DNA of 64,000 nucleotides, from contig NZ_JACGZW010000005.1 in assembly GCF_014145675.1 (NCBI RefSeq), positions 248,001 to 312,000 of the forward strand, given 5' to 3'. The position numbers and the translations under genes are program-made. Shown here piece by piece: positions 42,001-50,967 of the stretch (positions are counted from its first letter, which is position 1; each line of letters begins with the position of its first letter). The notes beneath the pieces were generated by a model, which had not been told where the DNA came from, made no database searches, and saw nothing but the letters and a program-made list of their open reading frames with translations. Source of the DNA: Amycolatopsis dendrobii. Lineage in GTDB: Bacteria > Actinomycetota > Actinomycetes > Mycobacteriales > Pseudonocardiaceae.

Positions 42001-45000
42001 CCGGCCGCGCAGTTGCTGCCCGGGGTGGCGGAGGTGATCGTGTTGATCAGCTTGTGGTCGCCGGTCACGGGATTCTTCACCGTGACGCTGTAGGTCACCG
42101 TCGCCGAACCGCCGACCGGAAGGTCGCCGGTCCAGGTCAGCCGAGGCGCGGCGTAAGCCACCGAACCCGCTGAGGCCGACCCGTCGCCGTTGTAGACAGC
42201 GTCGTCCAGCACCTGCGACAGATCATCAGTGAAAGTCGCACCGGACAACGGAGTCTGCCCAGTATTGCGGACGGTCACGGTGTACCGGACCGGATCGCCC
42301 GGGTTCGCGCTGGTCTTGTCGACCGTCTTGGCGAACTCGATCCCGGACACCGGCGTCGTGGTCGAACACGCCGGATCCGTCGAACCGGCGACACAGTTGT
42401 TGCCTGGAGTCGTCGAGGTGATCGTGTTGACGAGCTTGTGGTCGCCGGTCACGGGATTCTTCACGGTGACGCTGTAGGTCACCGTCGCCGAAGCACCCAC
42501 CGGGAGATCACCGGTCCAGGTCAGCCGAGGCGCGGCGTAAGCCACCGAACCCACCGACGCCGACGCGTCACCGGCATACCCGGCATCGTCCAGCACCTTC
42601 GACAAATCATCAGTGAAAGTCGCCCCGGACAACGGAGTCTGGCCAGTGTTCGCGACAACGACCGTGTACGTCACCTGATCGCCGGGATTCGCGGACTGCT
42701 TGTCGGCCTTCTTCTCGATCCGCATCCCGGACACGGGAGTCGTCGTAGAGCACACCGGGTCGGTCGAGCCGGCGGCGCAGTTGTTCCCCGGAGTCGTGGA
42801 CGTGACGGCGTTGACCAGCCTGTGGTCCCCGGTGTCCGGATTGTTGACCTTCGCCGAGTAGGTCACCGTCACGGTGCCGCCGACGGGAATGTCGCCGGTC
42901 CAGGTCAGCCGCGGTGCCGCATAACTCACCGCACCCGCGGAAGCCGACGCATCGCCGTTGTAGACAGCGTCGTCCAGCACCTTCGACAGATCATCGGTGA
43001 AAGTCGCCCCGGACAACGGAGTCTGGCCGGTGTTCGCGACGGTCACGGTGTACTTCACGGTATCGCCGGGCTTGGCGCTGGCGGGAGCGGCGGTCTTGCT
43101 GATCCGGATTCCGGAGACCGGCGTCGTGGTGCCGCACCGGGGGTCGGCGGACCCGGCCGCGCAGTTGCTGCCCGGGGTCGTCGACGTGATCGCGTTGACC
43201 AGTTTGCGGTCGCCCGGATCAGGATTCCTGACCGTGACGCTGTAGGTGATCGTCGCCGAAGCGCCGACGGCCAGGTCGCCAGTCCAGGTCAGTTTCGGTG
43301 CGGTGTAAGAGGTTTGGGCACCGGGAGCGGCGTCGTTGTTGTAGACGGCGTCGTCGAGGACCTTCGACAGGTCGTCGGTGAAGGTCGCGCCGCGGGCCGC
43401 GACCTGGCCGGTGTTGCGCACGACGACCGTGTACTTCACGGTGTCGCCGGGGTTCGCCGACGCCTTGTCGGCGGTCTTGGCGATCTCGATTTTCGTGCCG
43501 GGCACCACCGTCTCCGCGCAGGACGCGGTGGTGTCGTCCGTGCACTGCCGGTCCGGCGGGACGGTCGGCGGCGGGCCTTCGGTCACCTTCGCGCGGTTGA
43601 TCAGTGTGGCGCCGATGGTCGCGTCGTTGATCCGGACGTGCACGGTCATCGTGGCCTGGCCGCCCACCGGAATCGCCGCCGCGTGCCATTGCAGCGGGCC
43701 GGTGCCGGTGACGGTGCCGCTCGCGGTGTCCGCGCTGACGAACGTCGTGCCGGGCGGGAGCGTGTCCGTGACGGTCGTGGGCGGCACCGCGATGTGGCCG
43801 GTGTTGTCCAGTGTGACGGTGTAGGTCAGCTGGTCGCCGGGCAGCGCGTTCGCCTTGTCCACGACCTTGGTCAGCGTATAGTCCGGCGCCGCGACCACGT
43901 TGCGGACGGTGTTGCTGGTCCGCGTCTGTTCGCGGCCGGTCTGCTTGCCCTGGAAGACCACTGACGCGGTGTTGTCGAGGCGGGTGCCAGGGGCGACCGT
44001 CGGCGAAACGGTGACGCGGAAGCCGATGTGCGTGCTCTGTCCCGGGGCCAGATCGGGCAGAGTGCAGGTGACGACTTGGCCGGACGCCGTGCATCGCGGG
44101 TCCGAACCGGCCACATAGGACACTCCGGCGGGCAGCGTGTCGGTGACGACCACGCCGGTCGCGGTGTCCAGGTTGGTCGTGCTGCCGTCGGGGTTCCGGT
44201 TGGCGATGTCGAGCCCGTAGGCGATCTCGCCGCCGCGCCCGACCCAGCCGGGCGGGCGTTCCTGGAGGTTGCCCTCGGGGTCGTTGCTCTTGACGATCTG
44301 CAGGTTGGGCTCGTTGGCCTCGGCCATCAGCCAGACCGTCTGCGGGTAGAGCGCGTCCCCGGTGGTCCCGACCTTCAGCTGCGCCCGGTCCGCGCCGGCG
44401 GGCAGCTTGCCGGTGACGTCGACCGTGCGCGCGTCGTAGCCGAAGTTGTTCGCCGGGTTCGGCGTGCGGTCGGCGACGTTGCTGCCGGTGCCGCTCGCGG
44501 TGACCCGGTCGATCCGGCTGCTGAACGCGTTGGTCGTGCTGGTGCCGCCGGGCGCGGGCAGCGTGAGCCGCTGCAGCGACGAGGCGTCCCAGCCGAATTC
44601 GAGGTAGTCGCCGGAGATGTTGGCGTCGCCGTCGCCGACGACGACCCCGAGCGTGGCCGCGGGAGCGTGGTCGCCCGGGGTGCGGATGCCGTTCAGGTCG
44701 ATGTTCGTGGCGGTGGGGCTGCCGCCGCCCCGGACCCAGTCGAAGCCGTCCCAGATCTGCAGGTAGCGCAGCGGATCGGTGTCCAGCTGATATGCCACGA
44801 CCAGGGACCAGCCGCCCCAGCAGCCGAGGTTGCTGGCGGTGTTGGCCGAGTTGCCGCGACAGGCCTGGAGGTCGGCCACGGTGTAGGAGCCGCCGCCCGC
44901 CTGTTTGACCAGATCGGTGACGTCCTTGACGCCCGCGTGCGCGGTGATCTGCGGGGATCCGCCGCCCAGCGCGTCGAACCAGTCGTAGGTGTCGGCGGTC

Positions 45001-45605
45001 AGCCGCTGATACGTCGCGGCGCCCGGCGCTTTGAACGCGACCTGGTTCGCCCGGGACGGATCGCCGGAGTCGGCGTTCGACGAGATCGGATTGACCTGCC
45101 AGTAAAGCCGGGCGGACAGCACGGTCGCTCCGGGCGGGACGGTCAGGTTCGCGCTCGAGGCGGTGTTGCCCGGCGCGGCCGGATCGCTCTTGACCCAGTA
45201 GCCGTAGGCGGAGTTGTTCGCGGTCTCCCCGCAGGACGCCGGCACGGTGCCGCAGCTGACGACCGAGTTCGACGCCATCGTGATCGCGCCGTGGGCGACC
45301 GTCGAGAAGGCCGGGTCGGGGCCGATTTTGCGCGGAGTGCCGAGACCTCTCGGCTCGGCCGCTCTCGGTTGCGGTGCGGCGGCCGGTGCGGAGGTAGTCG
45401 GGGTGGTGCTGGACGGAGCCGGGCTGGTCTCCGCCGAAGCCGGTGCCGAAGTCGAAGTCGACGACGGGCTCGCCGGGCCGACGCTGGGCGGCAGGGTCGC
45501 ACCTATCGCAGGCGCGGCACTCGCGATTCCGACAGCGAAAACCGCCGCGAGCGCCGCGGCGGCGCGCTTCCCGCGGGAGCGCATGAATCCGGAACTACGG
45601 GCCAT
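39090..45605 (-). CDS. Giant repetitive cell-wall surface protein with LASTG sortase signal
   Basis: This 2171-residue protein has a signal peptide (about residues 1-36), a Ser/Thr/Pro-rich linker and a beta-rich head (to about residue 410). Two DUF11-type domains follow (from PNLQIVKSNDPEGN and PDYTLTKVVDKANALPGDQ). Then come eleven tandem domains of about 128 residues with NPGDxVxYTVxVxNTG, GATFTDDLSKVLDDA, LTWTGDLPVGASATVTYSV and GSTDPRCGTTTPV. The C terminus is LASTG, a hydrophobic helix and RRRRSRP, a class E-type sortase signal. It is probably wall-anchored, and the repeats make a rod. The ATG at 45605 follows GGGAG; a GTG at 45620 would add five codons. No sortase gene is in the window. 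Confidence 0.92.
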   Translation of the reverse strand: MARSSGFMRSRGKRAAAALAAVFAVGIASAAPAIGATLPPSVGPASPSSTSTSAPASAETSPAPSSTTPTTSAPAAAPQPRAAEPRGLGTPRKIGPDPAFSTVAHGAITMASNSVVSCGTVPASCGETANNSAYGYWVKSDPAAPGNTASSANLTVPPGATVLSARLYWQVNPISSNADSGDPSRANQVAFKAPGAATYQRLTADTYDWFDALGGGSPQITAHAGVKDVTDLVKQAGGGSYTVADLQACRGNSANTASNLGCWGGWSLVVAYQLDTDPLRYLQIWDGFDWVRGGGSPTATNIDLNGIRTPGDHAPAATLGVVVGDGDANISGDYLEFGWDASSLQRLTLPAPGGTSTTNAFSSRIDRVTASGTGSNVADRTPNPANNFGYDARTVDVTGKLPAGADRAQLKVGTTGDALYPQTVWLMAEANEPNLQIVKSNDPEGNLQERPPGWVGRGGEIAYGLDIANRNPDGSTTNLDTATGVVVTDTLPAGVSYVAGSDPRCTASGQVVTCTLPDLAPGQSTHIGFRVTVSPTVAPGTRLDNTASVVFQGKQTGREQTRTSNTVRNVVAAPDYTLTKVVDKANALPGDQLTYTVTLDNTGHIAVPPTTVTDTLPPGTTFVSADTASGTVTGTGPLQWHAAAIPVGGQATMTVHVRINDATIGATLINRAKVTEGPPPTVPPDRQCTDDTTASCAETVVPGTKIEIAKTADKASANPGDTVKYTVVVRNTGQVAARGATFTDDLSKVLDDAVYNNDAAPGAQTSYTAPKLTWTGDLAVGASATITYSVTVRNPDPGDRKLVNAITSTTPGSNCAAGSADPRCGTTTPVSGIRISKTAAPASAKPGDTVKYTVTVANTGQTPLSGATFTDDLSKVLDDAVYNGDASASAGAVSYAAPRLTWTGDIPVGGTVTVTYSAKVNNPDTGDHRLVNAVTSTTPGNNCAAGSTDPVCSTTTPVSGMRIEKKADKQSANPGDQVTYTVVVANTGQTPLSGATFTDDLSKVLDDAGYAGDASASVGSVAYAAPRLTWTGDLPVGASATVTYSVTVKNPVTGDHKLVNTITSTTPGNNCVAGSTDPACSTTTPVSGIEFAKTVDKTSANPGDPVRYTVTVRNTGQTPLSGATFTDDLSQVLDDAVYNGDGSASAGSVAYAAPRLTWTGDLPVGGSATVTYSVTVKNPVTGDHKLINTITSATPGSNCAAGSADPRCGTTTPVSGMRIAKSADRDQVVPGDKVTYTITVTNTGQTPLPGATFTDDLSQVLDDAGYNNDAAPAAQVSYTAPKLTWTGDLPVGGSATVTYSVTVKNPDPGDKKLHNVVTSSTPGTNCPPGSADPSCSTTTPGKELTVAKTVDKQTANPGDKVTYTVKVTNTGQVPLPDASFTDDLSQVLDDAGYNNDASASAGSTTYTAPRLTWTGDLPVGASATVTYSVTVHNPISGDHQLRNTVSTPVPGNCEPGSTDPKCSTLTPLPGMTIEKKVDRPSANPGDKVTYTVTVTNTGKTPLPGATFTDDLSKVLDDAVYGGDAAASAGAVTYAAPRLTWTGDLPIGASATVTYSVTVKNPAGGDHRLTNVVTSDTPGGNCPPGSTDPRCGTTTPVSGIAISKVADPASANPGGTVKYTVVVRNTGQTSLSGATFTDDLSKVLDDAAYNGDATVSVGVVTYAAPRLTWTGDLAVGASGTVTYSVTVAKPVKGDHRLTNVVVSDTPGSNCPPGSTDPQCGTTTPVSGMDISKVVDKKEVKPGDKVTYTVTVRNTGQTVLSGATFTDDLSKVLDDAAYGNDASASVGSVSFAAPRLTWTGDLPVGATATVTYSVTVNTPVKGDFKLANVVTSDTPGGNCPPGSTDPRCGTTTPVAGLDITKVADKKDVKPGEKVTYTVTVKNTGQIVQTGATFTDDLSKVLDDAAYGDDASASVGSVSYAAPRLTWTGDLPVGATATVTYSVTVNNPVKGDHTLANVVTSDTPGTNCPPESKDPRCGTTTPVAGLILEKKASVTEAKAGDQVTYTVTAKNTGQTDLKDATFTDDLTGVLANAAYNNDVTASTGSTTYTAPRLTWTGDLPLGAIATVTYSVKVKTPIGAGQSLRNVISSTTPGTNCPDASTDERCETTTPLTKTPPTPPAPPTAPPTPPVQPPSPKPPLASTGVVLIPVGIAAIALLAAGGVLLLISRRRRSRP
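39290..43510. repeat. Eleven tandem coding repeats of about 384 bp
   Basis: The repeats lie within the surface-protein gene and encode its eleven near-identical domains. Several neighbouring copies share long stretches of DNA identity, for example around TTCGACAGGTCGTCGGTGAA. Unequal recombination could change the copy number and so the length of the protein. Confidence 0.85.
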
Positions 45606-45946
45606 CACACAAGCTCCCACGGAGAAGGACGGAATTGTCGAGTTGCTTACCCGCGTTCATCGACACCAGGCAGGGAAATTCGTACCGCGCTCTCCCCCGT
45701 GGCGGGGAGTTCACGAGCCCGGAATCACCGCATAGGGGGACCCCAACCAGGTAAAACTGGCGTCAGCGCCGAAAACGGGGAAGATTTCCGGAACCACCCG
45801 TCACGCCCTGAGGGGGTGTTGCCATTCGCCTCCGAAACTGTGCCGGGATCCGCGCAGACGCACCGCGAATATTTCTCGGAAAAGCCGTCCCGGCCACCCG
45901 CCGGCAAACCGCTCCCGCTCGGTTCGGGGGTCTCGTCGACAGTCCG
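45606..45946. other. Intergenic region upstream of surface-protein gene
   Basis: This 341-bp stretch must hold the promoter of the surface-protein gene (minus strand) and perhaps that of the small downstream plus-strand gene. I see no convincing -35/-10 pair and no operator. Open frames crossing it come from the antisense side of the repeats. Confidence 0.4.
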
Positions 45947-46198
45947 GTGCCCGTCCTCCGGTGCGGCGTCGGCGCGGAATCGCTCGCCGCGGCCTTAGGG
46001 CATCCGGACCGGCCGGTGCACACGACCGGCCTGCCGGGGACCGCGTTGCAGCTCGCCGTGCGGCGGCTGCCGCTCTCCCTTGGCGAGCGGAAGGCGGAGG
46101 TTCGGTTCGCGCATCGGGCCGCGTCCGCGACCCGTCCCGGGGCGGCCGAATTGCTGGACAATGCCGGCGATCTCCGGAAAGCGCTCGCGTTGGACTGA
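45947..46198 (+). CDS. Small hypothetical protein
   Basis: This 83-codon frame starts with GTG and ends 25 bp before the next gene. Codon third positions are almost all G or C, as in real genes here. The sequence (ELLDNAGDLRKALALD at the end) is not one I recognise. There is no clear ribosome site, so it could also be the remnant of a larger gene. Confidence 0.4.
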   Translation: MPVLRCGVGAESLAAALGHPDRPVHTTGLPGTALQLAVRRLPLSLGERKAEVRFAHRAASATRPGAAELLDNAGDLRKALALD

Positions 46199-46223
46199 GG
46201 CGTTTTCTGGTTGACTCGAAGAC

Positions 46224-46925
46224 ATGACTGCAGAGGCGAGCGGCGGTCCGTCGCCGGCGGAACTGGCCGGATACGTGCGGGTGGCGCGCGATCACCGCGA
46301 GCACGAGCGGTACCACTCGGTGCTCAAACTCGAGGAGTCGGCGGCCTGGCGGCGCGATTCGAACGCCTTGAAACTGCTGGCCGCCCGGTGGTCGGGCAGT
46401 CCCGCGCCCGACCGGCTCGACCCCGCGCACGGTGCCGTCGGCTGCGTCGACCTCAACGATCCGGCCGTGGTCGCGACGACCGGGATCCTGTTCATGGAAG
46501 GCGAATCCGAACCGGCGGAGATCACCGCCCTGCGCAGCCGGTTCGAGCAGGCCGCCGTGCGGTACCAGCAGTTGTCCCGGTGGCTGAACGACCACATGAC
46601 GGCGGAATGGCCGCGCCTGCGCTCCCTGCTGGTCCCCGATCTGGTCGAAGCCGCCCGCCCGCGGTTCCGGGCTCTGACGCGCACGACGGAAGCGGCCAAC
46701 GCCTACAGCCTGGTCGCCCGGTTGCTCGACTCGGCCGTCCATACGCTCAAGGTGCAGGACCTGACTCCCGAAGGAGTCCGCCGCGATCCTGCTGCTGCGG
46801 CGAAGATGGTGCTGACCGCGTCGTGGTTCATCGATTCCGCGGCTTCCGCGCTTGCTGAAGCCGGTGCGCAGCTCGGTTTGTCCGATCCGGATTGGAGCAG
46901 TTTCATCGCGCTCGCCGAGGCGTGA
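46224..46925 (+). CDS. Hypothetical helical protein
   Basis: A 233-residue, mostly helical and soluble protein with no signal peptide. It has ARDHREHERYHSVLKLEESAAWRR near the N terminus and NAYSLVARLLDSAVHTLKVQDL in the middle. I do not recognise a family. It could be co-transcribed with the small upstream gene and is convergent with the AlkD-like gene. Confidence 0.7.
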   Translation: MTAEASGGPSPAELAGYVRVARDHREHERYHSVLKLEESAAWRRDSNALKLLAARWSGSPAPDRLDPAHGAVGCVDLNDPAVVATTGILFMEGESEPAEITALRSRFEQAAVRYQQLSRWLNDHMTAEWPRLRSLLVPDLVEAARPRFRALTRTTEAANAYSLVARLLDSAVHTLKVQDLTPEGVRRDPAAAAKMVLTASWFIDSAASALAEAGAQLGLSDPDWSSFIALAEA

Positions 46926-46934
46926 TCTTGTTCG

Positions 46935-47600
46935 TCAGCCCTGCCGCTTGACCATCTCCGCGATCCACACCGGTGCGTACGGCGAGGTGCAGTTCGGCGG
47001 CGTCGGATAGTCCTTGAGCACGCCCAGCCGCTCCCCGATGCCGATCGCGCGGGCGCGCAGGCCGGGGTTCTCGATGCCGATCTGGGCGAGGCAGTGGTTC
47101 ATCGCCCACTGCAACCGCTGCGGGGCGCTTTTCATCTCGGCTTCGATGACGTCGAGAAGCCCGGGCAGATCGAGGCCGTCGGGCTTCTTGGCGACGCGCT
47201 CCGCGGTGAGTGCCCAGCCCGCGCTCGCGACCACCGGATCGGGGTCGTCGAGCCAGGCGGTGCGGAGGTCCTCGGCGTGGCGGCTCTTCTTGACGATGTT
47301 CGCGAGGAGCCAGTCGTGGACCTTGGGTGTGCCCGCCTCGCGCAGCATCCGGTCGAGGTCGTCGCGGTCGAACTGCTTCGGCCGCGCGACGAGGACCGCG
47401 AGAAGGCGGGCGTTGGTGTCGCCGGTCTGCCAGAGTTCGCGGGCCAGGCCAGGCTGGGCTTTGAGCTCCTTCGCGAGGGCGCGGAGCTTGCCGAGGTTGA
47501 CGCTGTGGTCGTCGCCGTGGTTCTCGTTGACGGCCCGGATTTTGGGGTCGTGCAGTTCCGCGAGGCGGTCGAGGATCCCGGAAAGGGTTGCTTCGGCCAC
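46935..47600 (-). CDS. AlkD-like DNA alkylation repair protein
   Basis: This protein of about 221 residues has the HEAT-repeat alpha-solenoid pattern of AlkD-type enzymes (GKLRALAKELKAQPGLARELWQTGD, VHDWLLANIVKKSRHAEDL, ERLGVLKDYPTPPNCTSPYAP). AlkD excises bulky or positively charged alkyl bases. The GTG at 47600 follows GGAGG. The longer open frame runs through the intergenic region into the next gene and is not used. It is 77 bp from the flavin reductase gene. Confidence 0.82.
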   Translation of the reverse strand: MAEATLSGILDRLAELHDPKIRAVNENHGDDHSVNLGKLRALAKELKAQPGLARELWQTGDTNARLLAVLVARPKQFDRDDLDRMLREAGTPKVHDWLLANIVKKSRHAEDLRTAWLDDPDPVVASAGWALTAERVAKKPDGLDLPGLLDVIEAEMKSAPQRLQWAMNHCLAQIGIENPGLRARAIGIGERLGVLKDYPTPPNCTSPYAPVWIAEMVKRQG

Positions 47601-47677
47601 GGGAACCTCCCTGCTCAGGTGCGGACAGGGCCGAGCATACGGGTTTCCGCCGGCTCGCCGGTTCGTGAGGGGAACGG

Positions 47678-48316
47678 TCAGCGGGGCTGCGCACCGGGGG
47701 CGGAGTGCTGACTCCCGGCCAGGAACTCCTCCGGAGCGGGAATCGGCGCCCGCACCCAGTTGTCCACCCGGGTGAACGTCGCGCCGCCCATGCGGCCCAC
47801 CGGGTGGTACACGTCCTGGTCCAGCCGTCCGTCCGGGCGCAGCAGCCGGTCGTCCACCGCCACTCCCACCACCTCGCCGAAGACCAGGTGCGAGCCCCTG
47901 AACTCCTCGACCTTCACCAGCGTGCACTCCAGGCTCGGGCCGGCCCCGGCGGGATGCGGCACGCCGATCCGCACCCCGGGCGTCCACGACAACCCGACGT
48001 GCTCCGCTTCGTCCACTGAGGAGTCCACTGTGGATGCAGTACGCGCGACCAGTTCCTCCTGGCCGCTCAGCGCTATCGTGATCGCGAACTCGCCCGTGGC
48101 CTCGATATTGGCCAAAGTGTCCTTCGGCGCTTCCGAAATCGAGAAGAGCACTGTCGGCGGGTCCATGGTCAGCGGCGCGAAGTAGCTGAACGGCGCGAGG
48201 TTCCGCACTCCCGCGCCGTCCACCGTGCTCACCCACGCGATCGGCCGCGGGACGACGGCGTTCTTCACCATCCACACGAAAGCGCCGCGGTCAGCGTCGG
48301 TATTGCTGCTGTACAC
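47678..48316 (-). CDS. Flavin reductase-like FMN-binding protein
   Basis: The 212-residue protein has the split-barrel flavin reductase fold: VVPRPIAWVSTVDGAGVRNLAPFSYF, DPPTVLFSIS and HLVFGEVVGVAVDD. The GTG start follows the amidohydrolase stop by 6 bp. It would reduce FMN for a monooxygenase, but none is in the operon. It may be the last gene of the eight-gene import and catabolism operon. Confidence 0.88.
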   Translation of the reverse strand: MYSSNTDADRGAFVWMVKNAVVPRPIAWVSTVDGAGVRNLAPFSYFAPLTMDPPTVLFSISEAPKDTLANIEATGEFAITIALSGQEELVARTASTVDSSVDEAEHVGLSWTPGVRIGVPHPAGAGPSLECTLVKVEEFRGSHLVFGEVVGVAVDDRLLRPDGRLDQDVYHPVGRMGGATFTRVDNWVRAPIPAPEEFLAGSQHSAPGAQPR

Positions 48317-48322
48317 GAAACC

Positions 48323-49945
48323 TCACTCTGTCACTACCCGTCCCCCGAGCATGGTCAGTTCCGACCGTACGCTCAGCAACTCCGGGCCCGCAGCGGTGAC
48401 CGGATCGTGGGCGAAGACCGCCAGGTCGGCGAGGGAGCCGACGCTGAGCGTGCCCTTGGCGGTCTCCGCGTGTTCCAGCCAAGCCGGGCCGGTGGTCCAC
48501 AGCCGCAGAGCTTCTTCCCTGGTGAGCGGGCTGGCCACCGCGGAGTAGGCGTTCGGGCCGGGCGAGCCGGTGAAGGTCGCGACGCCGCGGCGCCAGTCGG
48601 GCACGGTGACCGGGGCGTCCGAGCTGTCGGCGACCACCACGCCGTGGTCCAGCAGGGCTCGTGCGGGGAAGGCGTCGGCCCATCGAGCCTCGCCCAGCAC
48701 GCGGACCATTGACGGGCCGCTGTAGGTGCGCATCAGCGAGCTGGTGATGACCCCGATTCCCGACCGAGCCAGGCGGGAGAGCACGGCGGAGGACAGGAAA
48801 GTGCCATGGATCAGGGCGTGCCGTGCCGCCGGCCAGGGGTCGGCCGCCTGGGCCGCCTCGATCGCGTCGACTACCGCGTCCGCGGCTCGGTCCCCGGTCA
48901 CGTGGACTTGCACGCGAACCCGCCGGATGTGGGCGGCCAGGACCAGTTCGTGCAGCTCACGCACGCGCGCGTCGTCGTCGGGGCCGAAGGTCACCAGGCT
49001 GCCGTGCCCGCCGGAGGGGTACTGCGAATGCATCCACGCGGTGCAGTGCGTCGGCACCCCGTCGGCGAACAGTTTGATGCCGCCGATCCGCAGCAGGTCG
49101 TCGCCGACGGAGAAGTCCGTCTCGTCCAGCAACTGCGCGAGCGAGGTGGCGGAGGTCGTCGGCGATGGCCAGTTCCAGTGCAGCAGCGCGGTGATCCGCA
49201 TCCGCAGCCGGCCGGCGGCGTGCAGGTCCCGGTAGTCCTGCCACAGGTCAGGCGGGACGATCGGGTCGGTCACGCTGGTCATCCCGAGGGCGTTCAACCG
49301 TTCCATGCCGCGCACGATCGAATCCAGCCGGACGGCCCGGCTCGGCTTCGGCACCAGCGAAGCGACCAGTTCCTGCGCGCTCTCGACCAGGATCCCGGTC
49401 GGCTCGCCAGCGGAGTCCCGCACGATCTCCCCGGCTTCCGGATCCGGTGTCGCCGCGGTGATTCCGGCTCGCTCAAGCGCCGCGCTGTTCGCCCACACCT
49501 CGTGTGACGACGCGTGGTGCAGCACGGTCGGCTGCGAGCCAGTCACGCCGTCGAGCCAGGCGCGGGTCGGAGCCGCCCGGCCGCCGGCGAATTCGGCGAT
49601 CGTCGTTTCCCGCCAGCCGCGGCCGACGATCCACTCCCCCGGCGGCGCGTCAGCCAGCGCACGAGCCACCGAATCCAACGAAGAGGCGGCGGAAAGGTCC
49701 ACACAGAACTCCGGACCGGCGGCGGCGTGGAAAGCCAGGTGCAAATGCGCGTCGTTCAGTCCAGGCAGGACAGTCCGGCCCGCCAGCTCGACGACCCGCG
49801 CATCCGGTGCGGCAGCGGCGGAAACCGTCTTGTCGTCGCCGACCGCGGCGATCCGGCCGTCCGAAACCAGCACCGCGGAAACGGTCCCGGCTACCGGATC
49901 GAACGTCCGGACCACGCCGCCGCGCAGCAGCACATCCTCAGTCAT
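48323..49945 (-). CDS. Amidohydrolase (YtcJ-like, amidohydrolase 3)
   Basis: A 540-residue metal-dependent hydrolase with GLNDAHLHLAF (HxH metal ligands), WIVGRGW, VHVTGDRAADAVVDA and a final strand SVGSLADLAVFAHDP. The start codon overlaps the ABC ATPase stop by 4 bp (ATGA). It probably hydrolyses an amide or N-formyl bond of the imported compound; the family is broad. Confidence 0.9.
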   Translation of the reverse strand: MTEDVLLRGGVVRTFDPVAGTVSAVLVSDGRIAAVGDDKTVSAAAAPDARVVELAGRTVLPGLNDAHLHLAFHAAAGPEFCVDLSAASSLDSVARALADAPPGEWIVGRGWRETTIAEFAGGRAAPTRAWLDGVTGSQPTVLHHASSHEVWANSAALERAGITAATPDPEAGEIVRDSAGEPTGILVESAQELVASLVPKPSRAVRLDSIVRGMERLNALGMTSVTDPIVPPDLWQDYRDLHAAGRLRMRITALLHWNWPSPTTSATSLAQLLDETDFSVGDDLLRIGGIKLFADGVPTHCTAWMHSQYPSGGHGSLVTFGPDDDARVRELHELVLAAHIRRVRVQVHVTGDRAADAVVDAIEAAQAADPWPAARHALIHGTFLSSAVLSRLARSGIGVITSSLMRTYSGPSMVRVLGEARWADAFPARALLDHGVVVADSSDAPVTVPDWRRGVATFTGSPGPNAYSAVASPLTREEALRLWTTGPAWLEHAETAKGTLSVGSLADLAVFAHDPVTAAGPELLSVRSELTMLGGRVVTE

Positions 49946-50967
49946 ACCGCCGCCAATTCCGGAACGCCGCCGCTCGGCACCACGGCCTGATGGTCCGGAT
50001 GCCACGCCACGACCACCTCGTCCCCCGGCCGATGCTCGTGCGCGACCCCGGCCGACAGCACCGCACAACCGCGCGCGCCATCGGAATACCGCAGCCAAAT
50101 CCGCGTGTGGTCGCCGACGTACACGATGTCGGTCACCTGCGCGCTCGCCCGCTGGTGTCCACTCGGGACTGGCTCCGCGGAAGTGTGCAGGGTCAACCGT
50201 TCCGGCCGCACGACAGTCACCTCCCCCGGCGTCAGCGACAACGCGTTGGACTCCCCGACGAACTGCGCGACGAACAACGTTTCCGGCCGCTCGTACAATT
50301 CCTCGGGCGTGCCGACCTGTTCGATCCGGCCGTCGTTGAACACCGCGATCCGGTCCGACAACGTGAGCGCCTCCTGTTGATCGTGCGTCACGAAGAGGAA
50401 CGTCATGCCCAGTTCCCGGTGCATCCGCGCGATCTCCCGCTGCAATTGGTCGCGCAGCTTCTTGTCCAACGCGCCCAAAGGCTCGTCCATCAGCAACGCA
50501 CGCGGTTCGTACACCACCGCGCGTGCGAGAGCGACGCGCTGCTGCTGACCGCCGGAAAGCTGGCGCGGCAACCGATCCCGCACCGCCGACAGCCCGACCA
50601 GCTCCAGCACCTCGTCCACCCGCCGCGCGATCTCGGGCTTCGGCACCTTGCGCTGAGTCAGTCCAAACGCGACATTGCGCGCCACCGACATGTGCGGGAA
50701 CAGCGCGTACTGCTGGAAAACCACGCCGAGGTTCCGCCGGTGCGGTTTGAGCCGCGAGATCTCCTGACCGTCCACAGTGATCGATCCGGACGTGAGCGGG
50801 GTGAACCCGGCGATCATCGACAGCATGGTCGTCTTGCCCGAACCGGACGGGCCGAGGAAGGTCATGAACTCGCCGTCGGCGATGTGCAGCGAAACGTCGT
50901 CCACGGCGGGCCGGCCGACGCCGGGGTAGGCCTTCGTCACGTGTGCGGTCGCGATTCCGTCAGTCAT
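49942..50967 (-). CDS. ABC transporter ATPase (PotA-like)
   Basis: This 341-residue protein has Walker A GPSGSGKTT, the Q-loop VFQQYALFPHMSV, the signature LSGGQQQRVALARA, Walker B ALLMDEPLGALD and the H-loop FVTHD. A C-terminal TOBE-like domain follows. It powers the spermidine/putrescine-type transporter encoded by the adjoining genes and overlaps both neighbours by 4 bp. Confidence 0.93.
   Translation of the reverse strand: MTDGIATAHVTKAYPGVGRPAVDDVSLHIADGEFMTFLGPSGSGKTTMLSMIAGFTPLTSGSITVDGQEISRLKPHRRNLGVVFQQYALFPHMSVARNVAFGLTQRKVPKPEIARRVDEVLELVGLSAVRDRLPRQLSGGQQQRVALARAVVYEPRALLMDEPLGALDKKLRDQLQREIARMHRELGMTFLFVTHDQQEALTLSDRIAVFNDGRIEQVGTPEELYERPETLFVAQFVGESNALSLTPGEVTVVRPERLTLHTSAEPVPSGHQRASAQVTDIVYVGDHTRIWLRYSDGARGCAVLSAGVAHEHRPGDEVVVAWHPDHQAVVPSGGVPELAAV

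Noticed and set aside
39290..43510. Possible CRISPR-like array because of regular repeats
   Set aside because: The repeat unit is about 384 bp, is coding throughout, and has no short repeat-spacer structure or cas genes.
44028..45998. A 656-codon plus-strand open frame
   Set aside because: Antisense to the N-terminal part of the surface protein. It has low-complexity Arg/Gly composition and no start signals.
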